The notes: generated by a model not told the origin, from the letters alone. DNA of 64,000 nucleotides from Nicotiana tabacum (GCF_000715075.1 NC_134101.1:135236237-135300236); one strand, 5' to 3'; shown: positions 1 through 12,230, counted from the stretch's first letter. Numbers and translations are program-made.

Positions 1-400
1 TCAAGCTTATGCTGGGAATGAGGTAAACCTGTGATAAAGTCCATGTTAATCGCCTCCTATTTCCATGTCGGGATCTGTATAGTCTGCATTAGCCCTTCGG
101 GCTTCTGGTGCTCTATTTTCACCTGCTGGCAACTAGGGCATTGAATGACATACTCGGCAATGTTCTTTTTCATATCATTCCACCAATACACATCCTTAAT
201 GTCATGATACATCTTTGTCGACCCAGGGTGAATAGAATACCATGAATAATGTGCTTCTGACATAATCCTGTCTCGTAGCCCTGCTACCTCTGGAACACAC
301 AAACGACCCTTGTATTTGAGAACCCCACCTCCTTTGAGTTCTAACAACGGCTTCTTCTATTGTGGAACCCTCTCTCTCAACTTGACTAACTCTGGATCCT
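1..400 (-). pseudogene. Integrase N-terminal part, element 1 (broken)
   Basis: The translated segment carries the HHCC zinc-binding domain that precedes the integrase core: H at EAHYSWYSIHPG and a C-x2-C at CPSCQQ. The catalytic core starts at the window edge (NMDFITGLP). An in-frame TAG at the Trp position just before the core (about 54-56) and another TAG about 350 bp in break the frame. The catalytic Asp-Asp-Glu residues lie outside the window. The domain belongs to the polyprotein of element 1, and the family integrates the cDNA into chromatin. Confidence 0.8.
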
Positions 401-559
401 CGTATTGCCTCTCCTTTACTTCAGCTATGAGAGATGATTTTGCAGTATTTTGGAGTACAACTCCTCCATTGCCAGAATCCACTAATCGAACCCCCTAACA
501 ATCCAATTGATGAATCTCCCTTGTCAATTGTCTTTTCTCGGCCTCTACATGTGTTAAGC

Positions 560-1080
560 TACCCATAGATCGGTGACTTAAAGCATCGGCTACAACATTA
601 GCTTTCCCTGGATGGTAGAGAATGTTAACATCATAGTCTTTCAATAATTCAAGTCATCGTCTTTGTCGTAAATTCAACTCTTTTTGCTTGAGGATATATT
701 GCAGGCTCTTATGATCTGTGAATATATCAACATGCACACCATATAAATAATGCCGCCATATCTTAAGTGCATGGACAACCGCAGCTAACTCGAGGTCGTG
801 GGTCAGATAATTCCGCTCATGCTTCCTTAAGTGCCTTGAAGCATATGCAATTACTTTTCCATGTTGCATCAGGACACATCCTAACCCGACACCTGAGGCA
901 TCACAATACATGGCATAACCATCTGGACCATCTGGAAGTGCCAGAACTGGCGCTGAGGTCAATCTATTCTTAAGCTCTTGGAAACTCTGCTCACAGGCCT
1001 CTGTCCACTGAAACTTAGTCGCTTTCTGCGTCAGCTTTGTTAATGGTGCTGAAAGAGAAGAAAACTGCTCTACGAACCTC
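560..1080 (-). pseudogene. RNase H domain, element 1 (broken)
   Basis: The motifs [30 protein letters not shown] and [10 protein letters not shown] are the conserved RNase H blocks of Ty3/gypsy elements and contain the catalytic Asp and Glu. The enzyme removes the RNA strand of the RNA-DNA hybrid during reverse transcription. The domain directly follows RT in the same frame. In-frame TGA codons occur after the RQRR sequence near 655 and upstream near 1088, so it cannot be translated through. The downstream HPGKANVVADALS linker towards integrase is still readable. Confidence 0.85.
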
Positions 1081-1199
1081 CGATAATATCATGTTAAGCC
1101 TAGAAAGCTACGAATCTCTGTCGGAGTGGTAGGTCTAGGCCAGGATTTCACAACCTCAATCTTCTGAGTGTTTACCTTTATACCTCTGTCGGATACAAT

Positions 1200-1790
1200 G
1201 TGCCCCAAGAATGCTACGGACTTTAGCCAGAATTCACACTTAGAAAACTTAGCATACAATTTATTATCGCGGAGGGTTTGGAGTACTGCTCATAGGTGAT
1301 CCACATGCTCATCCTCTGAACGTGAATAAACCAGAATATCATCAATAAAGACTATCACGAACAGATCCAAATATGGCCGGAATAGGCTATTCATCAAGTC
1401 CATAAATATGGCAGGTGCATTCGTCAACCCGAAGGACATAACAAGAAACTCAAAGTGGCCATATTGGGTCCTGAAGGCGGTCTTGGGAATATCTTTCTCC
1501 CGAACTCTAACATGGTGGTACCCCGACCTCAAATCTATCTTTGAAAAGCATCTAGCTCCCTGCAACTGATCAAATAAGTCATGTATCCTTGGAAGGGGGT
1601 ACTTATTCTTAATAGTTACCTTGTTCAGTTGCCTATAGTCGATACACATCCTTAGCGATCCATCTTTTTTTCGTACAAACAATACCGGTGCACCCTAAGG
1701 TGAGGTACTAGGCCTAATAAAACCTTTTTCCAGTAAATCTTTTAATTGCTCCTTCAACTCCTTTAATTCGGCATGTGCCATTCTATATGG
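1200..1790 (-). pseudogene. Reverse transcriptase, element 1 (broken)
   Basis: The RT palm is recognisable from [22 protein letters not shown], the [12 protein letters not shown] block with the first catalytic Asp, [12 protein letters not shown] and the catalytic FIDDILVYS box. It synthesises element cDNA primed by a tRNA. A TAG at 1695-1697 replaces the expected Trp of the SPWGAP motif, and a TGA lies just after the 1290 end. Apart from these points the reading frame and motif spacing are intact, so decay is by point mutation rather than deletion. Confidence 0.88.
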
Positions 1791-2744
1791 AGGGATGGAT
1801 ATTGGTTGTGTTCCCGGAAGCAAATCGATTGCAAAATCAATCTCTCGCTCTGGAGGAATACCTGGAAGTTCATCTGGAAATACATCCGCATACTCTTTTA
1901 CTACTGGAATAGACTGAAGTATAGATTTCTCAGCATCGGCATCTTTAACTCGCACAATATGATAGATGCACCCTTTTGCAATCATTTTTCTTGCCTTCAA
2001 ATAGGAAATAAACCTGCCTCTGGGTGTCGCTGTATTACCTACCCATTCGAGGATTGGCTTAACCGGAAAATGAAATCTAGTTGTCTTTGCTCGACAATCA
2101 ACCGTGGCATAACAAGCTGCCAACCAGTCCATGCCCATGATAGCATCGAAATCCAACATCTCTAGTTCAACTAGGTCGGCTGAGGTTTGACGACCACAAA
2201 CTATTATCGTACAACCTCGGTAAACACGTCTAGCGATAATCGATTCTTCGACCGGTGTAGATACCGTAAAAGGATCACTTAGTATTTCAGGCACTATACC
2301 AAATTTTTGCGCGACAAATGGTGTAATACATGATAAGGTAGATCCTGGGTCTATCAAGGCATAAACATCGTGAGAACAAATAGTCAACATACCTGTCACA
2401 ACGTCTGGTGAAGACTCTTGGTCCTGTCGACCTGCTAGCGCATAGATACGATTTTGGTTACTACCTGAACTGAATCCTCTACCTCTACCTTGACCTCTAC
2501 CAGCCGAAGACCGAGACTCGTGACCTGAAGGATGTACAGACATAGCTGATCCTGTTGCTGAATTCGCTGGTTGCGCCATATCCCCAGAATCCTTATTTGG
2601 GCAATCTCGCATCATATGCCATGGACGTCCACATGTATAACAAGCATCAGAACCGGCTCGGCATTGGCCCAAGTGTCCTCGACCGCAGATGTCACATCGC
2701 GACTGAAATGGCCCTGTCTGTCTCAAACCTCGTTGTTGCTGCAA
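1791..2744 (-). pseudogene. Gag zinc knuckle and aspartic protease, element 1
   Basis: An open stretch holds the gag C-terminal zinc region (CDICGRGHLGQC, then CYTCGRPWHMMRDCP, a CCHC knuckle), a Gly/Arg/Ser-rich linker and the aspartic protease. The protease active-site triplet is DPG in LIDPGSTLSC, followed by the ILSDPF and FDAIMGMDW blocks. The protease releases gag and pol products, and the knuckle binds RNA. The frame runs on into RT (EREIDFAIDLLPGTQPIS and PYRMA), as expected for a single gag-pol frame in this lineage. The stretch itself is uninterrupted, but the whole polyprotein is broken elsewhere. Confidence 0.85.
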
Positions 2745-3773
2745 CCCTGACGCTTGGGGGCTCTCACCTGGTCCTGACTAAGTATAGCGGTCATACCTGT
2801 ACCCCTGTAGCTGAGGTGGCGGAGGTCTAGGTGGTCGTTTGAAGTACTGGGGCCGGTAGCTCCCCTGAGACTGCTCCTGCGACCTGACAAATCTCATCCT
2901 CTTACGCTACCCTGACTCAGTCCTCTCCGTACTCTGCTGCCGACGCCTACCCCTTTCTATATTCTGGGCAAATGCCTGAATTCACGAGATATCCATACTA
3001 TCCTGTAGTGCAGCGGTGGCACACGCCTCGGTCAACTCTGGGGCCAACCCCGCTATAAACCTGTGGATTCTATCCCGCATAGTATCAACTATGGATGGTG
3101 CATATCTGGCCAAGGAGTCAAAACGGAGACTATATTCTCGAACACTCATATTGCCCTGCTTGAGTGCTAGAAACTGATCAAGTCGGGCCTGTCGGATTTC
3201 TCGTGGTAAGTACTGGTCAAGGAAGGCATTTGAAAAATTCTCCCAAATAGCAGGAGGGGCATTACGTCCCCTGGACCTTTCCCATCCCTCATACCAAAGG
3301 ATGGCTATATCTTGGAGTCGAAAAGCTGCTAACTCAACTGCCTCTTTCTCCGTGGTATGCATAACCCGAAAAATCCTATGAAGCTGATCTATGAAATCCT
3401 GCGGGTCCTCCCTCTGATCTGTCCCCGTGAACTCTGGGGGATTCTAAGCAATAAACTCTCGGACCCTTGAACTCCCAGATCCCTCAGAAGGTCCTGAACT
3501 AGAGGATGCCCTAGCCTGTTACTGGGTAGCTACCAACTGTGCCAACAAATGCACCACACCCCTCAAGTCCTGATCTGATGGAAGCGGAGGGGGAACTGGA
3601 TGTGTGGTCTCCCTAGGAATCTCCTTAGGTGGCGGAGGAACCGGTAATCGCTGAGTAGGGGTCTCTCCCTACGACTCTGATTGGGCCCCAGCTGTTGGGG
3701 GTACCCTGCTAGTCCCCTCACCTACTGCTGGTTCTCTCCTCTGACTAGTTGTAGTCTTCCTAGTTATCGCCAT
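2745..3773 (-). pseudogene. Gag capsid region, element 1 (broken)
   Basis: The likely start is the ATG at 3771-3773 (MAITRKTTT), the first in frame after the primer-binding site. The frame hits TAG after about 34 codons at the QSES position. The capsid core is readable at 2982-3362 (FRLQDIAILWYEGWERSRG, PREIRQARLDQFLALKQGNMSVREYSLRFDSLARYAP). Gag forms the cytoplasmic particle in which reverse transcription takes place. Several further stops lie between 2745 and 2981. Confidence 0.78.
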
Positions 3774-3969
3774 CTGTGCATGCAAATGTCAATACGTAAG
3801 TTTAACTCAAATTTTCTACAACTCAGTGCTACAGCACGATTTAGATTTGAAAAAAAAGGTAACCAACTCCTAGATGCCCTGTAGTCCCTTGCTTATATAA
3901 TGTGGTGCACCACACATTTATAAACAAGACCCTACTAGACACGGCTTGTAGACTCCCTAGGACAGAACT

Positions 3970-3981
3970 GCTCTGATACCA
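3970..3981 (-). other. Primer-binding site, element 1 (initiator tRNA-Met)
   Basis: On the minus strand the 12 bases TGGTATCAGAGC match the known complement of the 3' end of plant initiator tRNA-Met. They lie 4 nt downstream of the LTR end and about 200 bp upstream of the gag ATG. Confidence 0.85.
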
Positions 3982-3985
3982 CTTT

Positions 3986-6290
3986 TGTCACGCCCCATGC
4001 CTAGGGGCGAGACTGGCACTCAGTGCCTCAACTATCCTTGCGTATCACCTGTGACTCAGAGACTTTGAACATGTAATGTCATATTTTTGGCCATGGGCTG
4101 CAAGAAAATGTACGATGTAAAATATAAAACTAAATAGAGACTAACGCTGACTAACCATCAATATAAGGTTGGGCCGGCAAGGCCGTCATATTTAATACAA
4201 CTGACAAGCCAACAAAATATACGTACAGGGCCTACCAGTCCAACATACTGTATTAACTGACAGGACATATCTACAAGCCTCTAATAATAGATGTACTATG
4301 ATCGGAACAGGGCCCCGACCTACCCATAACCTATCTACATATATACATAAGATACCCACCGCACTGCTAGCCCCGGTAACTCCGAAAGAAGGGGAGCTTA
4401 CCGATAAAGATGATCTCGGCAACACCTACTAAGGAGGTCTACCCGTCTGTCTATCTGAACCTGCATGCATGAAATGCAGCGCCCCGAGAAAAGGGACGTC
4501 AGTACGAAATAATGTACCGAGTATGTAAGGCAATATACTGAAACTGAAACTGAACTGATAATATAACAACTGAGAACAACTAGGAGTCAAAGAAAACTCG
4601 AGGATATGCTCATCTGATAATACTGACTAATTTCTCTCAATATAGTAAGTAAAATAGTTGTCCGACCCTATAAGGCTCAGTATACATATATATCTGCTCT
4701 GTCATAGTAGGCTCGCTCATAAGCGCTCAGCCATACTAGGCTCTGTATCTCGACCAACTGGGCTCGCCCATATGCGCTCGACCACAGTAGGATCGTCATA
4801 TAACTTACCATCTGATCAGAGGTTGCCCAATAGGGGCCTGTCCATCGATTATAGCTCGATGGTAATGAAAATACTTTTAATACTATATATATGTAACTTC
4901 TCTGCTCTCTTGACTGGAAGAAGGAAATACTCAACTGAATATGAAGTCCCGATAAGGAGAATATTATAACTTACAATACTAGGAAAATATACACAATTCG
5001 AAACTAGCAAAATATACATAAATTTTGAGATATGAATGTAATGACGAGGTCATGCCAAATGAAAGAAGAGCTTAGCCTTAACATACCTATAACAAGTAAG
5101 CACAGAATATATCCTGAAATCAATATTTTGTACCAGCTAAAACTTCCCACCATAATCCCATACGGATCGCTACTGAAGCAATCTCCAAGAACTAATCATA
5201 AACCCGAAATGCTTGAGAAATTGAAGATGATGATTACCTAAGTCAAGTCCATGTTGGTGTCTGAGCTTACTTCTGAGACGACTGGTAATGTCGAGGACAT
5301 AGTTGATTTTTCCAATGATGTTTTCAACACGTTGAATTGGCTCGGTGCTAATTATGATTGTTTCTATAGAGATGTGAAGGAATTGATTTCTAATAAATAT
5401 GAATTGCAAATTGAAGAGAGGAAAGGCATGACTAAGTTAGCGTCTATATCACTACTGATTAGGCATCCAAAAAAATGTTGTTTCAATCTTTTCTCTTTCC
5501 TATTTTCATCTGCTACCCCTAGCATTTGACAGCCTTACAATTTCTTGTAAGAGTCATGAAAGGGGTAAAGAGGGTGCTGCCACGTAGGAGTGTGGGAATG
5601 TTAATCTTTATCTACTTAGGTAATTAGGTAGTGTCTCGTTATCCGATAATTAACCAATTACCCGCATAATTAAGAATTGTCTCAGATTACTTAAAATTCT
5701 ACTTATTTTTAATATATTTTATACACCGTACTATTACGGTCCGGTGGTACCCTGTAAAATAAATTCACACACTATTAACAATCATTATAAACATTTATAC
5801 TGCTGTTTTATATAAAATTTACACATAATGCCAATATTATTGAATCCTTAACTTATTAAGCTTTCATTTATTACTACATAAAAATTACATTATTAATTAA
5901 ATATATACTCACAAATTCAAACAACCACATTTTGTTAGTTGGTAGTTCACTAACATTGTAATTAATATGCAATTTATACGTGTTTGTCATATATATCACT
6001 TAAAATTAACCTTTCTGTCATAAAAATATTTAACTCACGAATACTAATTAATCACACCATACATACATAATATATGACCTTAATTATCAAAAAAACATTT
6101 GTAACTACTAATATTATTTTAATAACTAGACACACTAAACATAATATCTAATGGTGTCAAGGTCGTAGACTTACAGGGTCTCATAATAATGATGTCTTAA
6201 ACCCTATATAACATCCTAATGGATATAATCCCTTCGAACTCATGTGGATTTACTAGGGCACATTCTAATGGTAAGGTACGGGATGTAACA
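3986..6290 (-). repeat. 5' LTR of element 1
   Basis: The plus-strand text begins TGTCACGCCCC next to the primer-binding site and ends GGGATGTAACA, so on the minus strand the LTR starts TGTTACATCCC and ends GTGACA, with canonical TG and CA tips. It is about 2.3 kb long, close to the 2.2-kb LTR of element 2, with which it shares tip architecture and scattered motifs (for example CTTAACATACC). The part 5630-6200 is strongly AT-rich. No gene is visible in it. The second LTR is outside the window, so the boundary rests on the tips and on the interrupted protease of element 2. Confidence 0.72.
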
Positions 6291-6900
6291 CCAATCCATA
6301 CCCATTATGACATCAAATTCTACCATATCTAGCTCAATCAGGTCTGCTACAGTAGAACAACTAAGAACTACTACTATACAATCTCTATATACCCGTCTAG
6401 CTATCACTGGATCCCCAATAGGTGTAGATACCTCAAAAGGTTTAATCAACTCAGGTTCTATCCCAAACTTGCTAGCAACCAATGGAGTGACATACGATAA
6501 GGTGGAACCTGATCAATCAATGCATATACATCATATGAGAAGACTGATAATATACCTGTAACAATATCAGGTGATGACTCCTGATCCTGTCGACCCACTA
6601 ATGCATAAATGCGGTTCTGAGGACCGCTTGAGCTAGATGCTCCACTTCTGCCTCTACTACGACCGGTTGGTTCCTGTGAACCTTGCCCATGAGGGCGTAC
6701 TGATGATGACGAACCAACTACAGATCTTGCTGGCTGAACTATACCTGCACCACCTCTCATCGGACAATCTCTTATAATGTGTCCTAGATAACCACAAGTA
6801 TAACAAACACCCAACCCCACAAGGCAATGCCCAACATGCTGCTTACCACACTGAGAACATTGTGGCAAGGGTGGCCTCATCTGACTTGACTCACCCCTAT
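6291..6900 (-). pseudogene. Gag zinc knuckles and protease start, element 2
   Basis: Readable features are CSQCGKQHVGHC, the CCHC knuckle CYTCGYLGHIIRDCP, a Gly/Ser/Arg-rich linker, the YALIDQ region where the protease Asp should lie (the frame shifts here, near 6460-6490), and FDVIMGMDW. After GMDW the sequence enters the LTR of element 1. Protease is therefore both frameshifted and physically split from RT. Confidence 0.8.
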
Positions 6901-7953
6901 ACTGAGAACTAGAGGCCCTGGAACTCCGACTGGGCCCTGGATAGGTGGGACGATCAAATCTCCTACCAGCAAACTGAGGAGGTGCACTAGCCGATGGCTG
7001 GGCTAGATATCTCGGGGCTAATGTCTCTGACCACCTCGAAACTCACTAGAAGGACCTGAAGATCTTTCTCTTTTATTGTGGCCCCTATCATGCTCACGAT
7101 CGGCACTCTGCTTCTACTTATGCTCCTCTACACCCTGAGCGTATGCCTGAATACGAGAAATATCAATGCCTGGATTAAGTGAGATCGACATACAGTCATT
7201 AAGCAGGTGCGGCTCCAACCCAATCACGAACCGGTGAACTCGATCCTCCATCTTAGCTACAATAGTGGGAGCATACCTAGCCAAAGAATCAAACATAAGG
7301 CTATACTCACGAAAACTCATATTACTCGGTCGAAGGGTCAAGAACCTATCAACTCTGGCCCGTCTAAGCTCTGGTGGCAAATAATGACAAAGAAAAGCCT
7401 CTGTAAACTCCTGTCATACTGTTGGAAGGGCATCCTCACCTCTGGACAACTCCCAAGACTCGTACCAATTAATTGCAACATCCCGAAGTCTATAGGAAGC
7501 TAGCTCAACTGACTCAGTTGCAGTGGCCTTCATTACCCTCAAAGTCCTCTGCATCCTATTGATAAATACATGAGGGTCCTCGTTTGGATCTGCTCCAGTG
7601 AATATAGGAGGGTCCAAATTAATGAAATCACGAACCCTCGCACTGATGGCCCTATCTACATGACCAATACCTACCTCCTGGCATCGAGCCTGTGCAGCCA
7701 TTAATCGAGTCAATAGCTAAATGGCATCTCTCATATCCTGACCCGGTGCATTTGGCTGAGGAGCTGGGGGTACTGGAGTGGGTGCTGGAGCTGGTGCCCC
7801 TCGGATCTCCTCTGGAGAGGGCAGGGTATGTGAAGTCTGAGATGGAGTCTCACTATGCGACTCTCCCTGAGCCCTGGTAACTTGTGGCGCTCGACTTGTA
7901 GTCTCATCAGCCACGGACTTGCCCTTCTGGGCGGCTGTAGCCTTCTTAGGCAT
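6901..7953 (-). pseudogene. Gag capsid region, element 2 (broken)
   Basis: The start is taken as the ATG at 7951-7953 (MPKKATAAQKG). A Pro/Ala-rich N-terminus (APAPAPTPVPPAPQP) is followed by the retrotransposon gag core: DPPIFTGADPNEDPHVFINRMQR, RLRDVAINWYESWELSRGE and SFREYSLMFDSLARYAPTIV. Stops occur near 7717 and 7414 and at 7114, and the 6901-7113 linker is frameshifted. Spacing of the gag blocks matches element 1, which supports the family call. Confidence 0.8.
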
Positions 7954-8130
7954 CGTTGAAAACATAACATATCGTTAGGAAAATTAATCCTCATATCGCA
8001 CGATCTATGATAAGAAGGGAGGATAACATCCTATATGTCATGCAGCCTCCTGTTTATAAGTGTGGTGCATAACACACTCATAAATAAGACTCTGTTAGAT
8101 ACAGTCTGTAAATAACCCTAGGACGGAACT

Positions 8131-8142
8131 GCTCTAATACCA
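8131..8142 (-). other. Primer-binding site, element 2 (initiator tRNA-Met, one mismatch)
   Basis: On the minus strand the bases TGGTATTAGAGC differ by one transition from the site of element 1. They sit 3 nt from the LTR end. Confidence 0.8.
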
Positions 8143-8145
8143 CTT

Positions 8146-10341
8146 TGGTCACGACCCAAACCGATGGGGCATGACGAGTGCCCGAGTTCTACCTATCGAA
8201 CACCCCTAAGCATACATCTAAGATATAAACATGAAATAAGTGTAGGTAATGCATAATGTCTGGTAATAAAATACTAAATCGTGTGAATAACATATGCGGA
8301 AAACATGCCCAAAAGACATATATACATATATATACGGAATATGGCAGGGCGAGCCGACAAGGACACATATTATCTAACTACACATGACTATCTACAGACC
8401 TCTAACAGAGTATAACTATATAAAGGACGGGATTGGGCCCCGTCATACCCATATGTATACAAAAGTATCGTACCAAAACTCAATAGCAGCTCCGGATCAA
8501 ATGGAGCACACCAACTCTCACTGAGCAAGGATCATAAGAAGGGGGACCGTTAGCCTGTCTACCTGCACCTGCGGGCATGAAACGCAGGCCCCCAAGCAAT
8601 AGGGGCATCAGTACGAATAATGTACCGAGTATGTAAGGCATAAAAATTAGTGTATAAAAGACATAAAAGAAACATGGAGTAAAAGACTCAACCTGTAAGT
8701 CTGAATAGCTCTGTTAATTACGAAACATTTATAATGTCATGCATATACATATAAATGTCATGCCATGCATAGGTATATGCATAGATAATATCATCAAGCC
8801 TCTGAGGGTATCCCATCATATCATCTCAGCCTTTGTGGGCGAAATCATAAATGTATACCAGCTGATCATGTGGTGGTGCGTATATAACGCCATAACCTTT
8901 CCCCTTACCCCATATACATATACTATATGCGTATATAACGCTATCTAGTCATGGGTCAATATATATGTATAAATGGATGCAATGCATAATGAAGTAAGTT
9001 AATAAGATCTCTCGGAACGTCATAAGATCCATGAATAGATGATATGATAGTAGGACATATGGGGAATCCAGAACATAGGCAACTCTAGTACTTCTAAGAA
9101 TAGAATCATTTGTGAAAGTTGCGTTCTTGCTCGTTTTGTTGTATCATATGGATCATGCCATAAGGAAAGTAGGGATAGCCTTAACATACCTCAAGTCGTC
9201 AATACAACTCCACAACAAGCTTATGATAACTAGAGCACCAACCCTATAACAAAGAAATACATGTACGACTTAGATGACGCTAGTGTATTATGTATCTCAA
9301 ACGATAACATAATTTAAAATAAAACGAGCAGCATTTTTTACTGCTCCCTCAAGCCTACTATAGGCTAGATATAAACACAACACAATCAGCAACTCAAAAC
9401 CAACCTAATTACAATTTGGTACCTTCAAAACAACAAAAACCCCAAATATACCATAACACACCCAATCAACAAGTTATCAATTAGCGTGAAAATGCAATGA
9501 CGAGAAACCAACCTCCTAACCTACCATATGTGGAATTTCTCCATGCCTTTTTACCCTTCCAAATTCCATAAATTTGCAGCAAAATAGGCCAACACAAGAC
9601 TAAAACAGTCCACTAAAAGTGGAACAAAATCGAACTCACGACATCCAATCACCGTTCCATGAGTTCTAACTAATAGGAAACTATTTTATCAATCTTCCTT
9701 GATATTTAAACACTTAATTACAGAAATTAGAAGTTTTTTAACAATGAGTAACTTGCAAAAATCGAACTACAAAGAGAAAATATAGGAGGTATAATGATAC
9801 TTGCGTCGTAGGGATCGTTCTGATGTTATCGCTTCTCGATTTTGTACCTTGGATGTTAGTATTCTTTGAAACTCTTTGGAGAGCTTAAGGAAAGGTTTTT
9901 ATGGTGTTCTATGGTCGGGATCTATGTAAAAGTGAAGAGAGAGACGAGATAAAACCTAGATATAAACTTTTGAAAAGTCAAAGAGGTGCTAGCTTGGCAC
10001 CCTCGCATTGGCTCATCTTCCGACGCTTATATCTTTTTATCTGGATATCGTATAAATAAACGGTTAAGTGTTATGGAAACTAAATTCCAAGACCTTCAAT
10101 TTTTTATATAATATATCCTAAAAAGACCTCATATAGCACATGAAATATATTTCTCAAAAAGCTCCAATACAAGGCAAATCCCTAGTCGGTTTTTCCGCAA
10201 CTTAAATTCGATTTTTCCCAAACTTTATATTTTATATACAAAAATTATATATAGTCATATTATAACTTTAAACTCATTAAAATAATGATTAACAAGTCTC
10301 ATATTCATTATACGTCACCTTGGGACGCACAAGGTGTAACA
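8146..10341 (-). repeat. 5' LTR of element 2
   Basis: The plus-strand text runs from TGGTCACGACCC to AAGGTGTAACA, about 2.2 kb. On the minus strand this is TGTTACACC to GACCA. The next five bases (AATGG, 10342-10346) are the candidate target duplication, but its partner is outside the window. The LTR holds AT-rich stretches and no ORF of note. Confidence 0.75.
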
Positions 10342-10959
10342 AATGGACTACGAAAATAACGTTTTATTTTCAATTTGCTTCCTTTGTTTCTCTTTTCTTT
10401 ATGGAAAATAAATAATATATAAAGTATATACTTATAAATTATCATCATTTTGTATTGTAAAGGAAGTGTGAAGGATAATCTAATTAATGAATATATATAT
10501 ATATATATATACTAATAAATCATGGGTTGTGTGATTTAGAGAAACATCTATCTAAAAGTTGATGATCAAACCCAGATGGCACTAATATAATTCTATCTCC
10601 TTTAGTTACGAGTAGGGGTGGCAAAACTAACCCAAATCTATTTGATCCGCCCAAGCCATTCAAGTTTTAATGGGTTTGGGCTTGAATAATTTTGAAAATG
10701 GGTTGTTTTGGGATAGCCCAAGTTAACCCATAAAAAATCACCAGCCAAATAGACCCATGATGATGCCCAACTTTGACCCATGAAAATACTCAATCTTAGA
10801 GTTCTACCTTGACCTATGTTCTGGAAAATATTTTCTAATTTTCTCATATTTAGTTGATATCCTAAAAAGAAGTACTCATTTTATTGAAATGAAAGAAAAT
10901 ACTTTTTCTACAACATGAAAAGAAAGTACTTATTTTGTTAAAAAGAAAAAGAAAGTACA
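10342..10959. other. Intergenic stretch with (AT)n microsatellite and possible hAT-type terminus
   Basis: An (AT)10 run lies at 10491-10511. At 10613 the motif TAGGGGTGGCAAA resembles the terminal repeat of many plant non-autonomous hAT elements and is followed by short GGGTTTGGGC-type text. I do not see the opposite terminus before 10960, so this would be a truncated copy at best. No coding region is supported. Confidence 0.35.
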
Positions 10960-11157
10960 TACTAAAGACCGGTTCCAATCAATCCCTTGGAATGGAGCTC
11001 GGTTATAATTGAATGGATGAACAGCTTGAAGAACACTTGAATAATTGCTAAAATACAAAAGTAAACTTTATTGCTTTGATATACGTGCCAACAGTGACCC
11101 AAAAAATGAATAGGTTCCCCTCTTTATATACTATAAGATTTTCAACCCTAATACAAG
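10960..11157 (-). repeat. 3' LTR remnant of element 3
   Basis: This aligns with 16865-17062 (shared blocks include GAATGGATGAAC, AAGTAAACTTTATTG and TCCCCTCTTTATATA). Only about 198 bp remain of a roughly 636-bp LTR. The part with the LTR 5' end (minus sense) and the polypurine tract is missing, and integrase sequence follows directly. Confidence 0.82.
11122..11130 (-). promoter_or_regulatory. TATA box in LTR remnant of element 3
   Basis: The minus strand reads TATATAAAG, matching the plant TATA consensus. The same motif is at the equivalent place in the other LTR (17027-17035). Confidence 0.55.
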
Positions 11158-11159
11158 GT

Positions 11160-12230
11160 AGGTATGCCCTTCGGTTGTAGTATCTTCCCACTCGTTGCTT
11201 TTTTAGTTGCTAACCAGACTAGGGCGGCTTGTCGCCGTTTGTTAGCTAAATTTAGACTTGTGGCCACGGCCTCATCGTTCGATGTCTCCGTTGAGTATCG
11301 GAACCTTAAGCTCGGTTCTCCACCTCTACCGGAATCAAAGCCTCTACGCCTTAGACTAAAAAGAATAATATTTCACCGGTATTTGACCTCGAAGTTGTTC
11401 GATATGCCCATAGGACCTCGGGCAGAATCTCTTTCCACTTCTATTTTGAGTCAGTCAACCTTTTCTCCAAGTTCTGCAGTGTAGTTTTATTTGTTGACTC
11501 CACTTGACCGTTCGCACTTGGGTGATAAGGGATCGATAAAATCTTTTTGATTTTGTGATCTTTGAAGAACTTATTGACCTTGCTGCCGATAAATTGTCTC
11601 CTATTGTCACACGTGCTCTCGGTCGGTATCCTAAACCGGCAAATTATGTGATCCCAGATGAAGTCGATGACCTCCTTTTCTCTAACTTTCTTGAACGCCT
11701 ATGCCTCAACCGACTTGGAGAAGTAATCTGTCATAAGTAAGATGTACTTTTCCTTATCGAGTGCCCATGGTAAAGGACCTATGATATCTATTTCCCACTT
11801 CAAGAATGGCCAAGGGAAAAGGACGGTGAAGCAGCTCCTCCGGTTAGTAGATCATTGGGGCATGCCTTTGACATTCGTTACATTTTTGAACAAAGTCCTT
11901 CCCATCCTTTTCTATTTTGTTCCAATAATATCCGGCCCTGATCAATTTCCGAACTAACGATTCTGCTCCTGAATGGTTTCCACAAGTACCCTCATGGACT
12001 TCCCTCATCACGTAATCAGTCTCCCCGGTCCCCAAGCACCTTGCTAACGGTCCAAAAAATGATCTTCGGTACAGTTTTACTTCAACTAAGCTAAACCTGG
12101 CCGCTTTAGTTCGAATGGCCTTTGATTCTTTGGGATTCGATGGCAATTTCCCTTTCTTAAGGCAGTCTACGTATTTATTTCTCCAGTCCCAAGTCAAACT
12201 TGTCAAGTTTACCTTGGATTGATCTTCCTC
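11160..12230 (-). pseudogene. Integrase, element 3 (broken)
   Basis: The zinc-binding part is seen as GNHSGAESLVRKLIRAGYYW followed by CNECQRHAP (HHCC type). Downstream, the core end reads KWKEILPEVLWAYRTTSRSN on the minus strand at about 11380-11450, interrupted by stops. The catalytic core between is scrambled by frameshifts. The C-terminus is lost at the junction with the LTR remnant (11157/11160). It is not functional. Confidence 0.78.

Larger units (their letters stand above)
1..6290 (-). mobile_element. Ty3/gypsy Tekay/Del-type retrotransposon, 3' end outside window (element 1)
   Basis: Read on the minus strand the order is 5' LTR (3986-6290), primer-binding site, gag, protease, RT, RNase H, integrase, which is the Ty3/gypsy order. 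The left end runs off the window inside integrase, so the 3' LTR is not visible. The coding frame is almost continuous from 3773 to 57 but is cut by point stop codons, several at expected Trp codons. It is inserted in the protease region of element 2: sequence coding for GMDW of element 2 stops exactly where the LTR tip TGTTACATCCCG starts (minus strand). The predicted target duplication on the right is CCAAT (6291-6295). Lineage is inferred from RT and gag similarity. Confidence 0.85.
6291..10341 (-). mobile_element. Ty3/gypsy Tekay/Del-type retrotransposon, partial (element 2)
   Basis: This minus-strand element shows its 5' LTR (8146-10341), primer-binding site, gag and the start of protease. 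It is then interrupted by element 1 at 6290/6291. The rest of pol would be expected to the left of the window. It shares organisation with element 1 but has clearly different gag and LTR sequence, so it is another family of the same lineage. Confidence 0.8.

Noticed and set aside
6240..6482. A complete protein at the end of the element 2 protease.
   Set aside because: Its C-terminus after GMDW is translated from the LTR of element 1.
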